A stretch of DNA of 64,000 nt from Acanthaster planci. Lineage: Eukaryota > Echinodermata > Asteroidea > Valvatida > Acanthasteridae. Location: NCBI RefSeq assembly GCF_001949145.1, contig NW_019091432.1, positions 1,343,961 to 1,407,960 of the forward strand. Direction: 5' to 3'. The position numbers and the translations under genes are program-made. The notes under the pieces were generated by a model. The model had not been told where the DNA came from, made no database searches, and was given only the letters and a program-made list of their open reading frames with translations. The stretch's first letter is position 1. Each line of letters begins with the position of its first letter. Shown piece by piece: positions 11,501 through 23,622 of this stretch.

Positions 11501-13573
11501 CTTACAAAAGTTACGCGGTCAAGTTTATACTTGGATTTTCTAGTTGAGATCTTTCACAGCTTAGGGGATCCATTTGTTCTTGCTGATATTTGCATTGTAA
11601 CTTAAAAAGTTTCTCACGTAATGTCAAGTAAAGCAATCCATTCATCCGGTTTCTCTAATATGGACAAAGACCTCTGACAACAAATATAAAACCTTTCAGT
11701 AAACAAGCCCTCTCATTTATTATTATTTTTATTTGATGCTCATTTTGTACACGCGTAATGTTTTCTGTGTTTTGTCATTTCTTTTGTACTGTTTCGTTTG
11801 TTTCATATAATGGCATGTCTGAAACAAACTTTAACTGCTTTCCAGGTTTTGCCACCTCTAATGGCCCAATATCACACGCATTGTTGCTGGCCACGAGGAG
11901 GAAATAAATGTAATGTGACGAAACTGAGCTGAATTTGGACATGCATTTCAGTGGGAAACAGTTACAAAATGTAAAGCCAAAGCGAAACCATCAAATGAAA
12001 CTTTGCCCAAAAATAAAGATTACTGTTTCTCTATCCTATTACCCCTTCAGTATGAATAAACAAAAAAATACGTAAAAGCACCAGTGGGATTTTATAAAGA
12101 AAGAAGAAAACACTTATTATATCAGATTTATTACAAAATATCGTACTTGTATTTATTTTTCCTGGCAGAAGATTCTCTAGTGCATTTGTGCAAGAAGTAA
12201 TCTTGCAAAAGCATTCAGTACATCTTTTAAAAAATGCGGTTTCTTTAAACCGCATAAAACATGTATTTACATTTGAAAACTGCATTCCTAATATTTCTAT
12301 TTCTTCAGTATTTTAAAGCATGTGTGTACCATTGATTTCCTGATGTTCATGGTGGGCTGAATCAGAAAGTATGAAAGACTACAAATGAGAATTTCAAACC
12401 AACAAGAGGTGGCAAAACCTTCAAAGAAATAGCTTTTGTAAGGCATGTCATGAACAACACAACACACCATGAAACACTACAATAAAAGTAACCAGTGGGA
12501 GATGCAAAATAAAAACAAGTAAGGAAGCATTTTAGGATCTACAGTGTTGTGTACAAATGGTAAATACAGATATGGAAAACAATGGAATATGTAGCGCGAA
12601 ATCAGGACAAAAAGGATGTGTTAACACAAATTAGAAGGTAAAATATTAACAGAAGATATGACTTAAGTTAACATTTAAATGTAGTATAATCCTTTGAAAG
12701 ACAGCGGTAAACATCTTCCATATTTCAGTTTCAGAGAATTTCATATTGTTTTAAAAAGCAGTTGTTTTCTGTTGGGGTATATGAAAATATAAGGTGATCA
12801 TGCTCTGATATTATAATTATGTAAACTGCAATTAGGTATAAATATCTGACTCTAAGAGTATGGCAGCAAACTATTGAAATATTTATATACTAATAATAAG
12901 TATCAACACCGAAGTTTGCATATTTCTCTCAATGAAAAATCTGTAAAATATAAGAGTGAAAGTCACATGATTATCACATATTCAGATTATATTCAGAACA
13001 CATCCTATTATAATACTATGTACTATATTTCATTCTGATCATTTTTGTCTTGGCATTTCTTAGGAATTCATAGTAAGATTCACTGATTAAGAAATGATTT
13101 TTTCTGAATCATGATGGTTTACTGATGTATTAAGGACCAGGAAACAGCCATAATAATATGAAACATATGAGTGTGAACCAATTTAAAAACACACACTTTA
13201 AGTTCCATTAAACAGGAAACTTCCACTGAAGCAATCGTTAGTAACTAACTCTGAAGAAATCATGTTATTCAGACTTTTTGAAGAATGATGATACTTTAGT
13301 TTGTTTTGGAATAGTTTTCTCTACTACATACATGTAGATATTTGTCCAAAACCAGAATCTAACAGCCTGAATCTAACAGTGAAGCCTACTGAAGCAAGGG
13401 CATCCAACAGCCTTTTGATCTTGCTCTGATCAAACAAACTCCAACAGAAATTCAGCAACTCTTACACGCTGATGTTCTTGAATCTAGCATGGTAAAGGAT
13501 AATTCACTCAAAATAAGCTCTATTTATAATGATGAATGGAGCACAAAATTTCAAAACCTCTGAGCAACTTTCA
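11501..13573. other. AT-rich intergenic stretch downstream of MFSD13A-like gene A
   Basis: No gene or known repeat is recognised. The part adjoining 13574 should include the 3' UTR of the minus-strand transporter gene, but I cannot identify its polyadenylation site with confidence. Confidence 0.4.
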
Positions 13574-16500
13574 TCATGACTCAATATGTTTTGGTATGAC
13601 AATATGACTGTCCCTGATAGAAAAACATGTGGACCACACTAGTGTCTGGAAACAGCCAATGAAGACAGGGATCCAACAGGCAACTACAAACATGGCTTGA
13701 TGTAGTTGCCCAACTGATTCTTGGTTGGCATGGTGACCGAGTGACTTGTCTGGCAGCATCAGAGTCTGGTACCCATATTGGTTCAGTATGTTCAGAATTA
13801 ACATCGGAGCAAAGGAAATGGCAGCTTTGGTGAACAATGCATTGTAACCAAACACGCTGGAAGAGATTGGAGTTCTGATCCCAGGACAAAAAAAACAAAG
13901 AAATAAAACTCTTAATCTGAAGTTAGAAAGTCTCGCAATCAAGTTTATTGAACAGTCACATACATGTACGTGTAGGAACATTTTTAACACTTTTTTTGAA
14001 GTTTGGCAATGTTCATTTTTGTAATTTTTTTAGGTCAAACCAGACAAATTTATAGCTCTTTCCCCACCAACGCAACTAGATTTCCTAAAACCTGTCAGAT
14101 TATGAGGTAAAGGGGAGGGGTCAAATGGGGAGGGAGGGGTAAGAATTAAGACAGTCAAAGTGATTACTACTGAGAAAAAAACTAGTTCCACCATATTTTC
14201 TAAGGCATAACAGCAAATCTTCTCATAGATCCTAAGCTTATCTGCTACAACAAGCCAATAGGCATGGGGCACGTGAGAAAAGAACAAGCACGCAAAGGGA
14301 TCAGCTGGCAGGTCATCCACTTTGGTGCCCTTCTCCTAGAGAAAATTAGGAGCAAGAGAAAGAGAGTACAGAAAAGTCCCCAAACCACACACACTTTTAA
14401 AGTAGCTGATAGTCATCATAGATTGTTCACAAATCTCTTGTAAATGACTATACTGTGCTTACCTTCTATTATATCTGTGTTTATCATTATCAATGATATC
14501 TGACAGGGGGAGAATAACAAAGGCACCCATAGCTTCGGGAACACATCTGAAATTTTAAAAAAAGAAAAGAAAGAAATTGTTTTACAAAAAAGAATTGTTC
14601 ATTCCCAACTACACAAATTCTGCAAATGATTGAGAAAAATCGTCAGGCTAAGAGGAAAATCTTAATTTGTTACCAGATGCAATTTAGAATACAGATGTAC
14701 TAAACTGAAGTTGAAACTGGTCATGCTGCTGTTAATCACTGCACGAGGCGAAATTTGTAAGTGGGTACGCTCAACTGGAAAACTGGTACAACGACAAACA
14801 CAGAAGGAAACTGTACACGTACACTTCAATGAGAGTTACACATGTAGAAGACTGAACAGACAGTCACAACAATACACAGACAGGAGGGAATTTCGAGCCA
14901 GTTTACAAGAGGAAGCCCACAGTAACATTTTCATCTCGGTTTGAATCCAGTGCAAGGATGGGCTGACCACCAAAGAAATTACATACATTGCACGGTATCT
15001 GAAGAAATTCTTCATCTTTTTACACAGCGCATGAAACATTATGTGGCGTTAGAACTAACAGGCAGAAACATTTACGCTAACATACATGTCAATGAGGAAG
15101 AAGCAAGCCAGGATCCAGGTATGAGTTTGTCCAATCGCAAACATGGCGACACCGCTGACAGTCTTGAGGACAAATGAGAACAGCATGAGCTTGTAGTAAC
15201 CGAATGTCCCTGCCACTGGGCCTAACGTCAGTACTAGCACCTGGGGAGGATCCACACATAAACTTGTTTGATACCTGGTGAGCAGTTTGTACAGCTGTCT
15301 TTGAACAAAGAAGTTCATAAGTACATGTACTTCGTCCGAACTCCCGAATGAACTTGCAAGATTCTGTCAACTTCAAAATAGCATAGTGATCCAGTGACAC
15401 TTGTGTACACTGAAGCAGATACATGTATGCAGTACGGTATGATCTGGCCCCAAGCAAAAGATGATGCCCACGAGAAAGTTCTGAATCTATCAAAACATTG
15501 TACAGACTGGTAATTACGTGTATTTTTTACAAAAATATGGGTGCACGTAGTGGCCAACTCCTACATTTGGTTAGTTTCTACGCTAGAGTGCCCCTTCAAA
15601 CTCTCCCACTCTAGTCAAGATTTTGTGATAGCTTTCTGCACTCAGTCCTACCACGTGATACCTATACGGGTGCAACACACAACAGGATAGACACGGATGC
15701 TGTGTGTACTGACCTGAGGAAAAACAAACGCAGATCCATACAACACCCTCCTGACTAGCGGGGGAAGGTCAGTTGAAGGGATGAGCTGGTCGGCAAAAAT
15801 GGCCAGAAAATTGGCTTCATATGTAACGTGAAACACCTGACAGAAGTTTACTGTTACAAAGGAGAGGAAATTCCTCTCACAGACGATTTGCTTGAATTGG
15901 GTCCAGACCCTGAGACTGGTTGATGAAGAAGAGCTCGCTGAATCACTGGCTTCAAATGAAGCATCATCAACCTGTATGTCGTCGTACATGGTTACAACAT
16001 TTCGACCAGTATAATGCATGGCTAGCCAGCTAACAAGTGCAAGCACTAGGCAAAACATTTGGAATGCTCTGAAGTTCTCCAGGCTGGAAGAGACAAATTC
16101 TGCACCCATGACACTTGTGGCTCCGAGAAAAGATGCAACCTGGCAGTACTTGGTGAGGCGCAGACGGTCCTCATGCTTGGAAGAAATCTCGGCGTACATC
16201 GCGCCAAGAGCCAACAACACAAATGTGTACAATGTATCATATGCGCAAAGTGACACCATCAGATGGACACCCACAAGCCAGCTGTTGTCATGGTAATTTC
16301 CCCATGGAAACCATGGCAACAGAAAACAGATGCTAAAGAGTGGAGCTCCATACATGACAGCCAGTCTCCGGCTGCGGAAAATTCTTATCTGGGAGTTGTC
16401 CTGCCAGTAGGCAAACAGGGGATCATTTACCGCATTCCAGACAAGATACACCACTTGGGCAAATGAAAACCAGGAATCGGATATATGATAGTGGTTCAGA

Positions 16501-16601
16501 AACAGCTTGACGTAATAGAACTGGAACACAGATGCTGTCAATTTGTTGCCAAATACTGTTGAAGCATAGGCAACAGAGTTCATATGGAGTTTGCAAGCCA
16601 T
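13574..16601 (-). CDS. MFSD13A/TMEM180-like transporter, copy A
   Basis: Four coding exons, in gene order 16601-15714, 15240-15086, 14546-14463 and 13874-13574, join in phases 0, 2 and 2 to give 475 codons. The ATG at 16601 has an ideal context (CACCATGG). The product is a multi-pass major facilitator of the GPH-like group. Exon 1 (296 codons) has the family block VYLVWNAVNDPLFAYW (about residues 51-66) after the first membrane segments, and a Ser-rich hydrophilic loop near 210-240. Exon 2 adds a helix pair (LGPVAGTFGYYK..HTWILACFFLID). Exon 3 contains LPLSDIIDNDKHRYNRR. Exon 4 has SSSVFGYNALFTKAA and ends in PKHIES. MFSD13A is a membrane protein whose substrate is not established. This gene is the downstream member of a tandem pair with copy B. 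All splice sites and frames are intact. Confidence 0.9.
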
Positions 16602-17096
16602 GGTGTTCACGTGCTGAGGATGGAATGAGAGAAACTCTTGACCACAGGCAAAGTTTTATGCCTTCAAATGGAAGACTTTGATCTACTAGTGTGGCTGTGT
16701 TGCTACTTGTCTTTAAAGTCCTGAAAGTGGTGGAATTAAAAATAATTTGCATTAATGTACACTCCAGGTAATGTTGACCTACTTAAAACAGTCAAATTGT
16801 GTATACTTCACATTAAAACTGTGAGAGATAAATCAAAAGAATGAAAACTGTTGCCAAACTGCATGGTGACAGAATCCACTTGTGTTTACCACTTGTTTAC
16901 ACAATCAATTTTACTATAAACACCAACTTACTATAAACATAAACAAATCCACTCTAGTTTTCAAACCTGTAATTCTTGCGAGATCCTGAATCCCCGATCC
17001 TTTTTTTTTTTAAATTGATCCCCAAATTATGCTCTATGTAAAATTGTTGGTGTTTATGTATTCATGATATTTGGGGATATTCAAAATGAAAGACTT

Positions 17097-17335
17097 CAGG
17101 GGCGGATCCAGGCAATTTTACAGGGAGGGTCGGGCTGGAAATTTTTGTGTGTGTCTCATTTTTGCAGACAAGCAGAAATGATGACGAAACATTACAAGGT
17201 AAACATTGTTTCCAATGGTACTGGCCAATTACCTTTGTACACTTCAGTTATTTTTTATTTTTCCTATTTTTTACATTTTTTCGGTCTCAGAGCAGGGAAG
17301 AGGGGCCCTCCCCTCACCCCAGGATCTGCACCATG
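17097..17335. mobile_element. hAT-like miniature inverted-repeat element
   Basis: The left end CAGGGGCGGATCCAGG and the right end, read in reverse complement, CATGGTGCAGATCCTGG are imperfect inverted repeats of the type seen at many hAT miniature elements. The interior (239 bp in total) is non-coding. I see no convincing 8-bp target duplication, so it is old or the ends are slightly misplaced. Confidence 0.55.
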
Positions 17336-20168
17336 ATTTTATTTAAATACTCTCACTTGAATTGGTCAAGAACACAAACATCTTTGACAATAACTATCCA
17401 GCTGTGTTCGGCATTATATAACTGTTTGAACAACATTTCCAGATTTATTTCAGTAAAACCGGTGAAAAACTGGGCAGAAAATAGGCCTACCCGTGAACAC
17501 TTTCTTTGAGTCAACAAGTGCCAAGATCCGTCGAACACAGAAACCGGAACTTGCTTCCCCCGGGAATTGCACGAATATATCCTGATGATAGTCTTAAGGT
17601 TGTACCATCATGTGTGGCACGCTTAAGTAACATCTTGAATAAATGTTACTTAGGTGTGCCATGGACAAGAATTTACATAATATGAGCACAACTGGATAGT
17701 TATTTTCAAAGATTTTTGCTGTCCCAAATTGATTTTGGTAGGGATAGAAAAGTAAAATCTTTCCCAGGCGTTCTCTGCACACTTCAAAAGCTCCATACTA
17801 CAAACATACAACTAGTCTGTAGCTGCAGACTGGGCCAAATAGAAAATACAAAGCCTACAGCTTAGAAAGTCATTCAATGAGGTAGAAAGTTTAGCTGTTC
17901 ATAACTCGGTTTTCCAAGTATACGTACATGTACACATGACCGCAAGTAACCACTGTCGATACATGATCACTTCCGCTTCCCCGGGCCGAGTGGTACGTGC
18001 ACGTTTTCGTGTATACTTACAATGTACATATCGCGTTGTCTACGTGGCATACTCGATACGGTACAGTGAACATGCACGTGTGTTATCACGCTCCGCCGGC
18101 TTTTATGCATATGATTGGAAAACTTGATATTATTACCCAGAGGGTAGGCTTTGTTTTATCCATTTTTCCTCACGCATTTCTTTTCTTCCTCCTCCAGCTA
18201 ATTGTGTATTTGTCCTATGGTCAAAGTACTAAACCCGCGCGGCCTTGGCAGTATCGCTTCTCACATGCACACCAGCTGCATGTAGTATTGGTGTCGGTGC
18301 CGGTGCGTATGGGCGGGTGCGGGTTAGCGCAGCGAGCAGGAATCGAACCTAGCTCCAAGGTAGTATAGTAGCCTAGTCGTAGCCCCTTACTTCTGAGATA
18401 TGATTGGAACATCATAACGTCCTTCTTCCTCTGGATTGGTTGAACACTACACATGAACTTTCGGACTCGCCAGTTGCTGACCGGCAGAATTTCTCTCAGG
18501 TTTTCCAACCTCAACACCTTATTTAATTGGTCTTCGCATTGGAGGAAGCCGACAAATTTAATGTGTAGCGGTAGCCTACTAAAAATGCCAAACGAACGAA
18601 AAATTTTGGCGTATCCACTGGATGTGGTATTTGAAAAATATATGTTTATACGTTGCGTACAATAAGCAATTCATTAAAATGAAAAGGTTGTAGATAATTG
18701 AAGAAAAAAATGACAATTTATAAAGTTTGAAAACACAATTTTCTGCATAGAGTGAACTTCCGGTTACTTTTGTATGTGTAAATTATGGAACGTCTTGTAA
18801 GGATGATTCTCGGCATGAAACTACTTAACACACACTACGAAATTGTATACAACTAGAATTGTGTGCTTGAAATTATTGGAAAAAGGAAAAATATAGAACG
18901 CAATGGACCGCAGAGTAACAAAACTGGCTTGATTTTGCAGGGGTCATGGGGTCGACTAAAGAGTAGGGGGGGAAGAAACAAAATACAAGCTTCAAGCTGA
19001 GACCAAGCATGTACGTATGTGCATGCCCATTTTTATTTCTGCGAGGAAAAAAAACTTTTTGAAGCTCCATATTAACCCGTGAATAGTTCCAACTCTACAC
19101 CATTTCGTGGTCATAGCTTGCAGTTTATAAGTTGCATTTTATAAATGCCGTTACTGCTCTCCCTTTAGGGCAAAAATGATAGAAAAATATAAGGAAACAA
19201 ACATTTGAATCATAATTTTATATGAGATTCCACGAATAAAAAGTACCCTTTGAAAGAATAAAATTTCTAAAATAACCATACACCAAGAAGCTGGTACATC
19301 ATTGAAATATAATATACCTTCAAAACCCAAATTTGCCTGCCTTTAATTTGTACACTTGGCTTGTAAATCTGTTCTATTTAAAATATGAATTTAAATAAAT
19401 TAACCAATCAAAGAAATGCTCAAATGACAGGCATTTCTAGGAATGATTTCCACAGAGATTTATCAGCCACAACCTTTTTCTCCGACTCACTCTTCCAACA
19501 AAGTTTGATATCTGAAACAAAACATTATTTTCTACTCCCTAAGATTGACAAAATCCAGGAGAATTTTGCCTCCTCTTAAAAATTGGGCTAAGTGAAAGAA
19601 TCAAGCAGTTATACAGTCTGCTTCTTGTTTGGTCTGATTTTCAGCATATCCAGACTTATTTGTTTCTAACAGTGTAGCTGTAAATTCAGATTAAAAAAAA
19701 ATCCTTTACAACAGACAGAAAAGCATCTTCAAGACTCAAAGCTATCCACCACCTATGTTTGAAAAAAAAGCAGCAGTTGTTTCCATTTCAAACAAATCCC
19801 AGTCAAAAAACTATAGGTCTCTCTCAAATGACGTCACTCCCTACAGATTGCATCAGCATTTTAACTTCAAAGTTTTGTGATGTACATCAGCTATGCTGTT
19901 TTTCAAAGATATTTGAATCAACACACGTGTAAGTTTAGAACATTTGCACACTGCATGCACACGCACCTGTCGATATTGTATATGCAGTTGTAATTTTCCT
20001 TCAAAGATGGAATCCAATGAGAGAGATCTAGTTAGGTTTTTTAGGTGCATTTAGCATGGTAAGAGGTTATTTATACAAAATCCTTGCAAGCTTAGTGATT
20101 TGTGCTTGATCAGGTCTGGTAATGTACGTACAATGTAAAGAGTGTGATACATCAAGTGGCAGCACTCT

Positions 20169-20336
20169 AGTTGAGACCATCAAAGTGAAGTCACAAGTAA
20201 CAGGGTGAACAATGACAAGAATGCCTTCGTAATATTGCATCTGAATAGCTTGCAACTCAAATTCGAACTTGGAGGTCTTGTGTGCGTCCTCTGACATTCT
20301 TGTTTGGTCTTATGATGGTCTTAAGAGGTCTCAACT
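20169..20336. repeat. Miniature inverted-repeat element, copy 1
   Basis: The ends AGTTGAGACC and GGTCTCAACT are inverted repeats. Inside, GTCACAAGTAACAGGG and TGAACAATGACAA match a second copy 38 kb away at 58529-58697. It lies just downstream of the 3' end of transporter copy B. Confidence 0.75.
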
Positions 20337-20384
20337 TTCTACATGAATACTTCCAACTGGGACTCATTATCTCAGCGGCTTTCC

Positions 20385-23300
20385 TCACGATTCAATGTGT
20401 TTTGGTATTACAATATGGCTTTTTCTGATGGAGAAAGGGTACCAGACTAGCATCTGTACACAACCGATGACAATGGGGATACAGCAAGCCAGCAAAAACA
20501 TGACTTTGTGTAGTTGCTCCATCGAGTCTGTGTCAGTGTGGTGATTCGGTGTCGTGTCTTGTAGCATGAGAGTCTGGTACCCGTATCGGTTCAGTGCATT
20601 CAGAATCACCATGGGAGCAACAGAAGCAGCAGCTTTGGTGAACAGCGCATTGTAACCAAACACGCTGGAAGAGATTGGAGTCCTGATCCAGAGAGAAACA
20701 ACAAGTACACAAAAACAAAAATATTACACTTTGATTTTGACTTTAGTCAGCTTAAACTACAGATATTCTTAGTTAAATATTTCACAAGTGGAAATGAATC
20801 GAAAGCCCTCAAAAAAAACATATCAAACAAAGAGACGGGTGGTTGTATACATTTAGCAAGAGTTTGACTCACCTGCAGGAAAATGAATATTTCTCCTCTT
20901 TTATAAAACAAGGCTAAGAAAACACTAGTGAGTCCACAGCATGTTCAGGAACTTTTCTCTAAACATGTAAAATTATTCTTACCTCCTATTGTATTTGTCC
21001 TTATCGTAATCAATGATATCTGAGAGGGGTAGATTGAAGAATGAAAAGATAGCATCAGGAACACACCTGCAGACAGAACAATAAATTGACTTTTAACAGA
21101 ATGTCAATGAGATCATTTCAAATAGGGGGCATTTCAATTAAAAACTTTATTGGACTTGAGTAAAAGACTGCAGCTTTATAAAACACAGTCCACACTGTGT
21201 AGTTTACGGTGTGGTCTGTTTTAATTGCCAGAAATCAATAATTTAGGCACTGAAAAAACTAACCAGTTTTTTTCTTTTAAGTGTTTAGATGGGGATGTTT
21301 TTAATTGTCAAGTTATCAAAACAAATAATAAATATTTCCCGAATAAAACATTAATTTGCAGGTTTCTTTCACTCTATTCCTCAAAGGAAGAACATCCACT
21401 GAGCTAAAACTGGTTAGATTTAGATCTTTTTCCTATCTGCCTTGAGCAGAAGCACCCCCCATTGGCTGAAAAGAGCTGTGTCGGTGGGGAGTGTTCATGC
21501 TGTTGGTAATGATGTGACCATAATGTGTGCATTTCATAGTCATTTGTGAACCAGTGAAGTGCAGATCCCACCAAAAGAGACTCTGTTACCAAGAAAATTG
21601 CACCCTCTCCGGGTCCAGCTCGCGGGTCATAGGACTGATGAAAGCAAAAAGTAATGTACATAATCCTGCTGACGTGAGTCGCACAGGAAAACTGTGATTG
21701 AGAGGTCTGAAAACTAAACACCGATATGCACATGATAAAGATAATCAACGCGTACATATCAATCAGGAAGAAGACTGCCAGAATCCAGGTATGAGTTTGC
21801 CCAATCACAAACATGGCGACACCGCTGAAAATCTTGAGGATGAATGAATACAAGACGACCTTGTAATAACCAACCTTCCCAGCCACGGGTCCAAGCATCA
21901 GCACCAATACCTGGGGAAAGGAAATTCACAAGAGTATCTCACAATATACATAAGTAAAATGCAATTTATACTGCGCTGTGATTCGTTTCACCGCAACCCC
22001 TACTTAAGCAATAAAGGTGTCTTCTTGAAATCTGTCTCCGACTCTGTGCAACAAACCCATGGGTACTATTTTTCCCAAATCAACAAAATCAGGGCTTGAG
22101 CTCATAAGCCTCAGTTGAAGTAGTCTAAGCCAGGCTTACTCCTGAGCCAACCAAGCTACTGCCGATCCCCAAGGATGGATCGTGCATTAAGACATCCCGA
22201 GTGAGCCAAGGCTTTGGTATTTTGTAATATGAAACTCTGTAACTGCCACTATCCACAGGACCATGCTTGCATGGAAGTTATCTCGGAAAAGGTAGATGGT
22301 ACGGCAACCATGCTGTAAGGTCGTGGCATAAGGTGACGGGGGGGGGGGGAATTGGAGCATATGCCCCCCTACAAAAAAGCCTTACCACACTGGAAAATTT
22401 GAAATACAAATAACGAAGAAAAATTTCAATTTCGCCCCACCTCCTTGACGTCTAGTCCACTAATCACCCCTTTACGATAAAAATCTTGGTCTTGGCTTTG
22501 CTACTGTTGTAATATACGGAGTACATCTGAATGGTTAACAAGCACAAACTTACCATTTCTGTACAGGATTGGGAGAGAGTGCACCTAAGTATATTACCAA
22601 TAAACTTACCAAGCGCTTTAGACTGTACAGCAAATGAGTTCAGAGTGGAAACTTGGATGGCTATACTGACCTGCGGTAAGACAAATGCAGAACCGTATAG
22701 CATCCTTCGCGCCCGCGGAGGTAAGTCACTTGACGGTATCAGCAAGTCGGCAAAAATGGCCAAGAAATTGGCTTCATATGTGGTGTGAAGTATCTGACAG
22801 AAGTTCATAGTCACAAAGGAGAGGAAGTTTTTCTCGCAGACAATTTGCTTAAATTGGGTCCAGGCCCTGGGTCTCGTCGCAGAGGACTTGCTCATTGAAT
22901 CACTGGTATCCGGCGCGGCATCATCAATAGGAACACTGTCATACATAGTCACAACATTTCGACCAGTGTAATGCATGGCTAACCAACTCACTAAAGCCAG
23001 TACTAGGCAAAACATTTGGAATGCTCTGAAGTCTTCCAGGCTGGAAGAGACAAATTCTGCACCCATGACACTCGTTGCTCCGAGAACTGACGCAACCTGG
23101 CAGTACTTGGTAAGGCGCAGACGATCCTCGTGCTTGGAAGAAATCTCAGCGTACATCGCGCAGTGAGCCAGCAGAACAAATGTGAAAAGTGTATCATAGG
23201 CACAGAGCGACACAGTCAGATGGACACCCACAAGCCAGCTGTTGTCATGGTAATTTCCCCACGGAAACCATGGCAACAGAAAACAGATGCTGAAGAGCGG

Positions 23301-23558
23301 GGCTCCATACACGATGGCCAGTCTCCGGCTGCGGAAAATTCTAATCTGGGAGTTGTCCTGCCAGTAGGCAAACAGGGGATCATTTACCGCATTCCAGACG
23401 AGATACACCACTTGGGCAAATGAAAACCAGGATTCAGATATGTGGTAGTGGTTCAGAAACAACTTGACGTAATAGAACTGGAACACAGACGCTGTCAGTT
23501 TGTTGCCGAATACGGTTAAAGCAAAGGCCAAGGAGTTCATATGAAGGGTGAAAGCCAT
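20385..23558 (-). CDS. MFSD13A/TMEM180-like transporter, copy B
   Basis: Four coding exons, 23558-22671, 21910-21756, 21066-20983 and 20682-20385, have the same lengths and phases as copy A (888, 155 and 84 bases; the last is 298 instead of 301) and give 474 codons. The start ATG again follows CACC. The NDP motif is at residues 59-61 (WNAVNDPLFAYW). Later blocks are HTWILAVFFLID, LPLSDIIDYDKDKYNRR and SSSVFGYNALFTKAA, ending PKHIES. Differences from copy A cluster in the hydrophilic loop around residues 210-240 and in exon 3. A likely 5' UTR acceptor (CTTGCAG then CAACTC) lies 64 bases upstream of the ATG, near 23622. The product should be a plasma or internal membrane transporter-like protein of unknown substrate. 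The gene is intact, so both copies may be functional. Confidence 0.9.
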
Positions 23559-23622
23559 GGTGCTAAGGAGTCAACGAACAAGATGAGATGGTGGACACTC
23601 TTGTATCCTTGAGTTTGAGTTG

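Larger units (their letters stand above)
16602..20384. other. Intergenic stretch between the two transporter genes
   Basis: It holds the presumed promoter/5' UTR of copy A, a hAT-like miniature element (17097-17335), a repeat copy (20169-20336) and otherwise unassigned sequence. Near 18325-18360 the minus strand has a GGTTCGATTCC box, but no tRNA fold can be drawn around it. Confidence 0.4.

Noticed and set aside
14030-14320. 96-codon minus-strand frame between exons 3 and 4 of transporter copy A
   Set aside because: It is intronic, has no counterpart in copy B and no family features.
16602-16610. Transporter copy A starting three codons upstream
   Set aside because: The upstream codon is GTG; the ATG at 16601 has ideal context and matches the start of copy B.
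18325-18360. tRNA on the minus strand with a GGTTCGATTCC box
   Set aside because: No acceptor or anticodon stem can be formed around the B box.
21481-21660. Extra exon in transporter copy B containing GNRVSFGG
   Set aside because: It resembles an MFSD13A segment by chance. Exon 2 joins exon 3 directly in the correct phase in both copies, and this piece has stops and no suitable donor.
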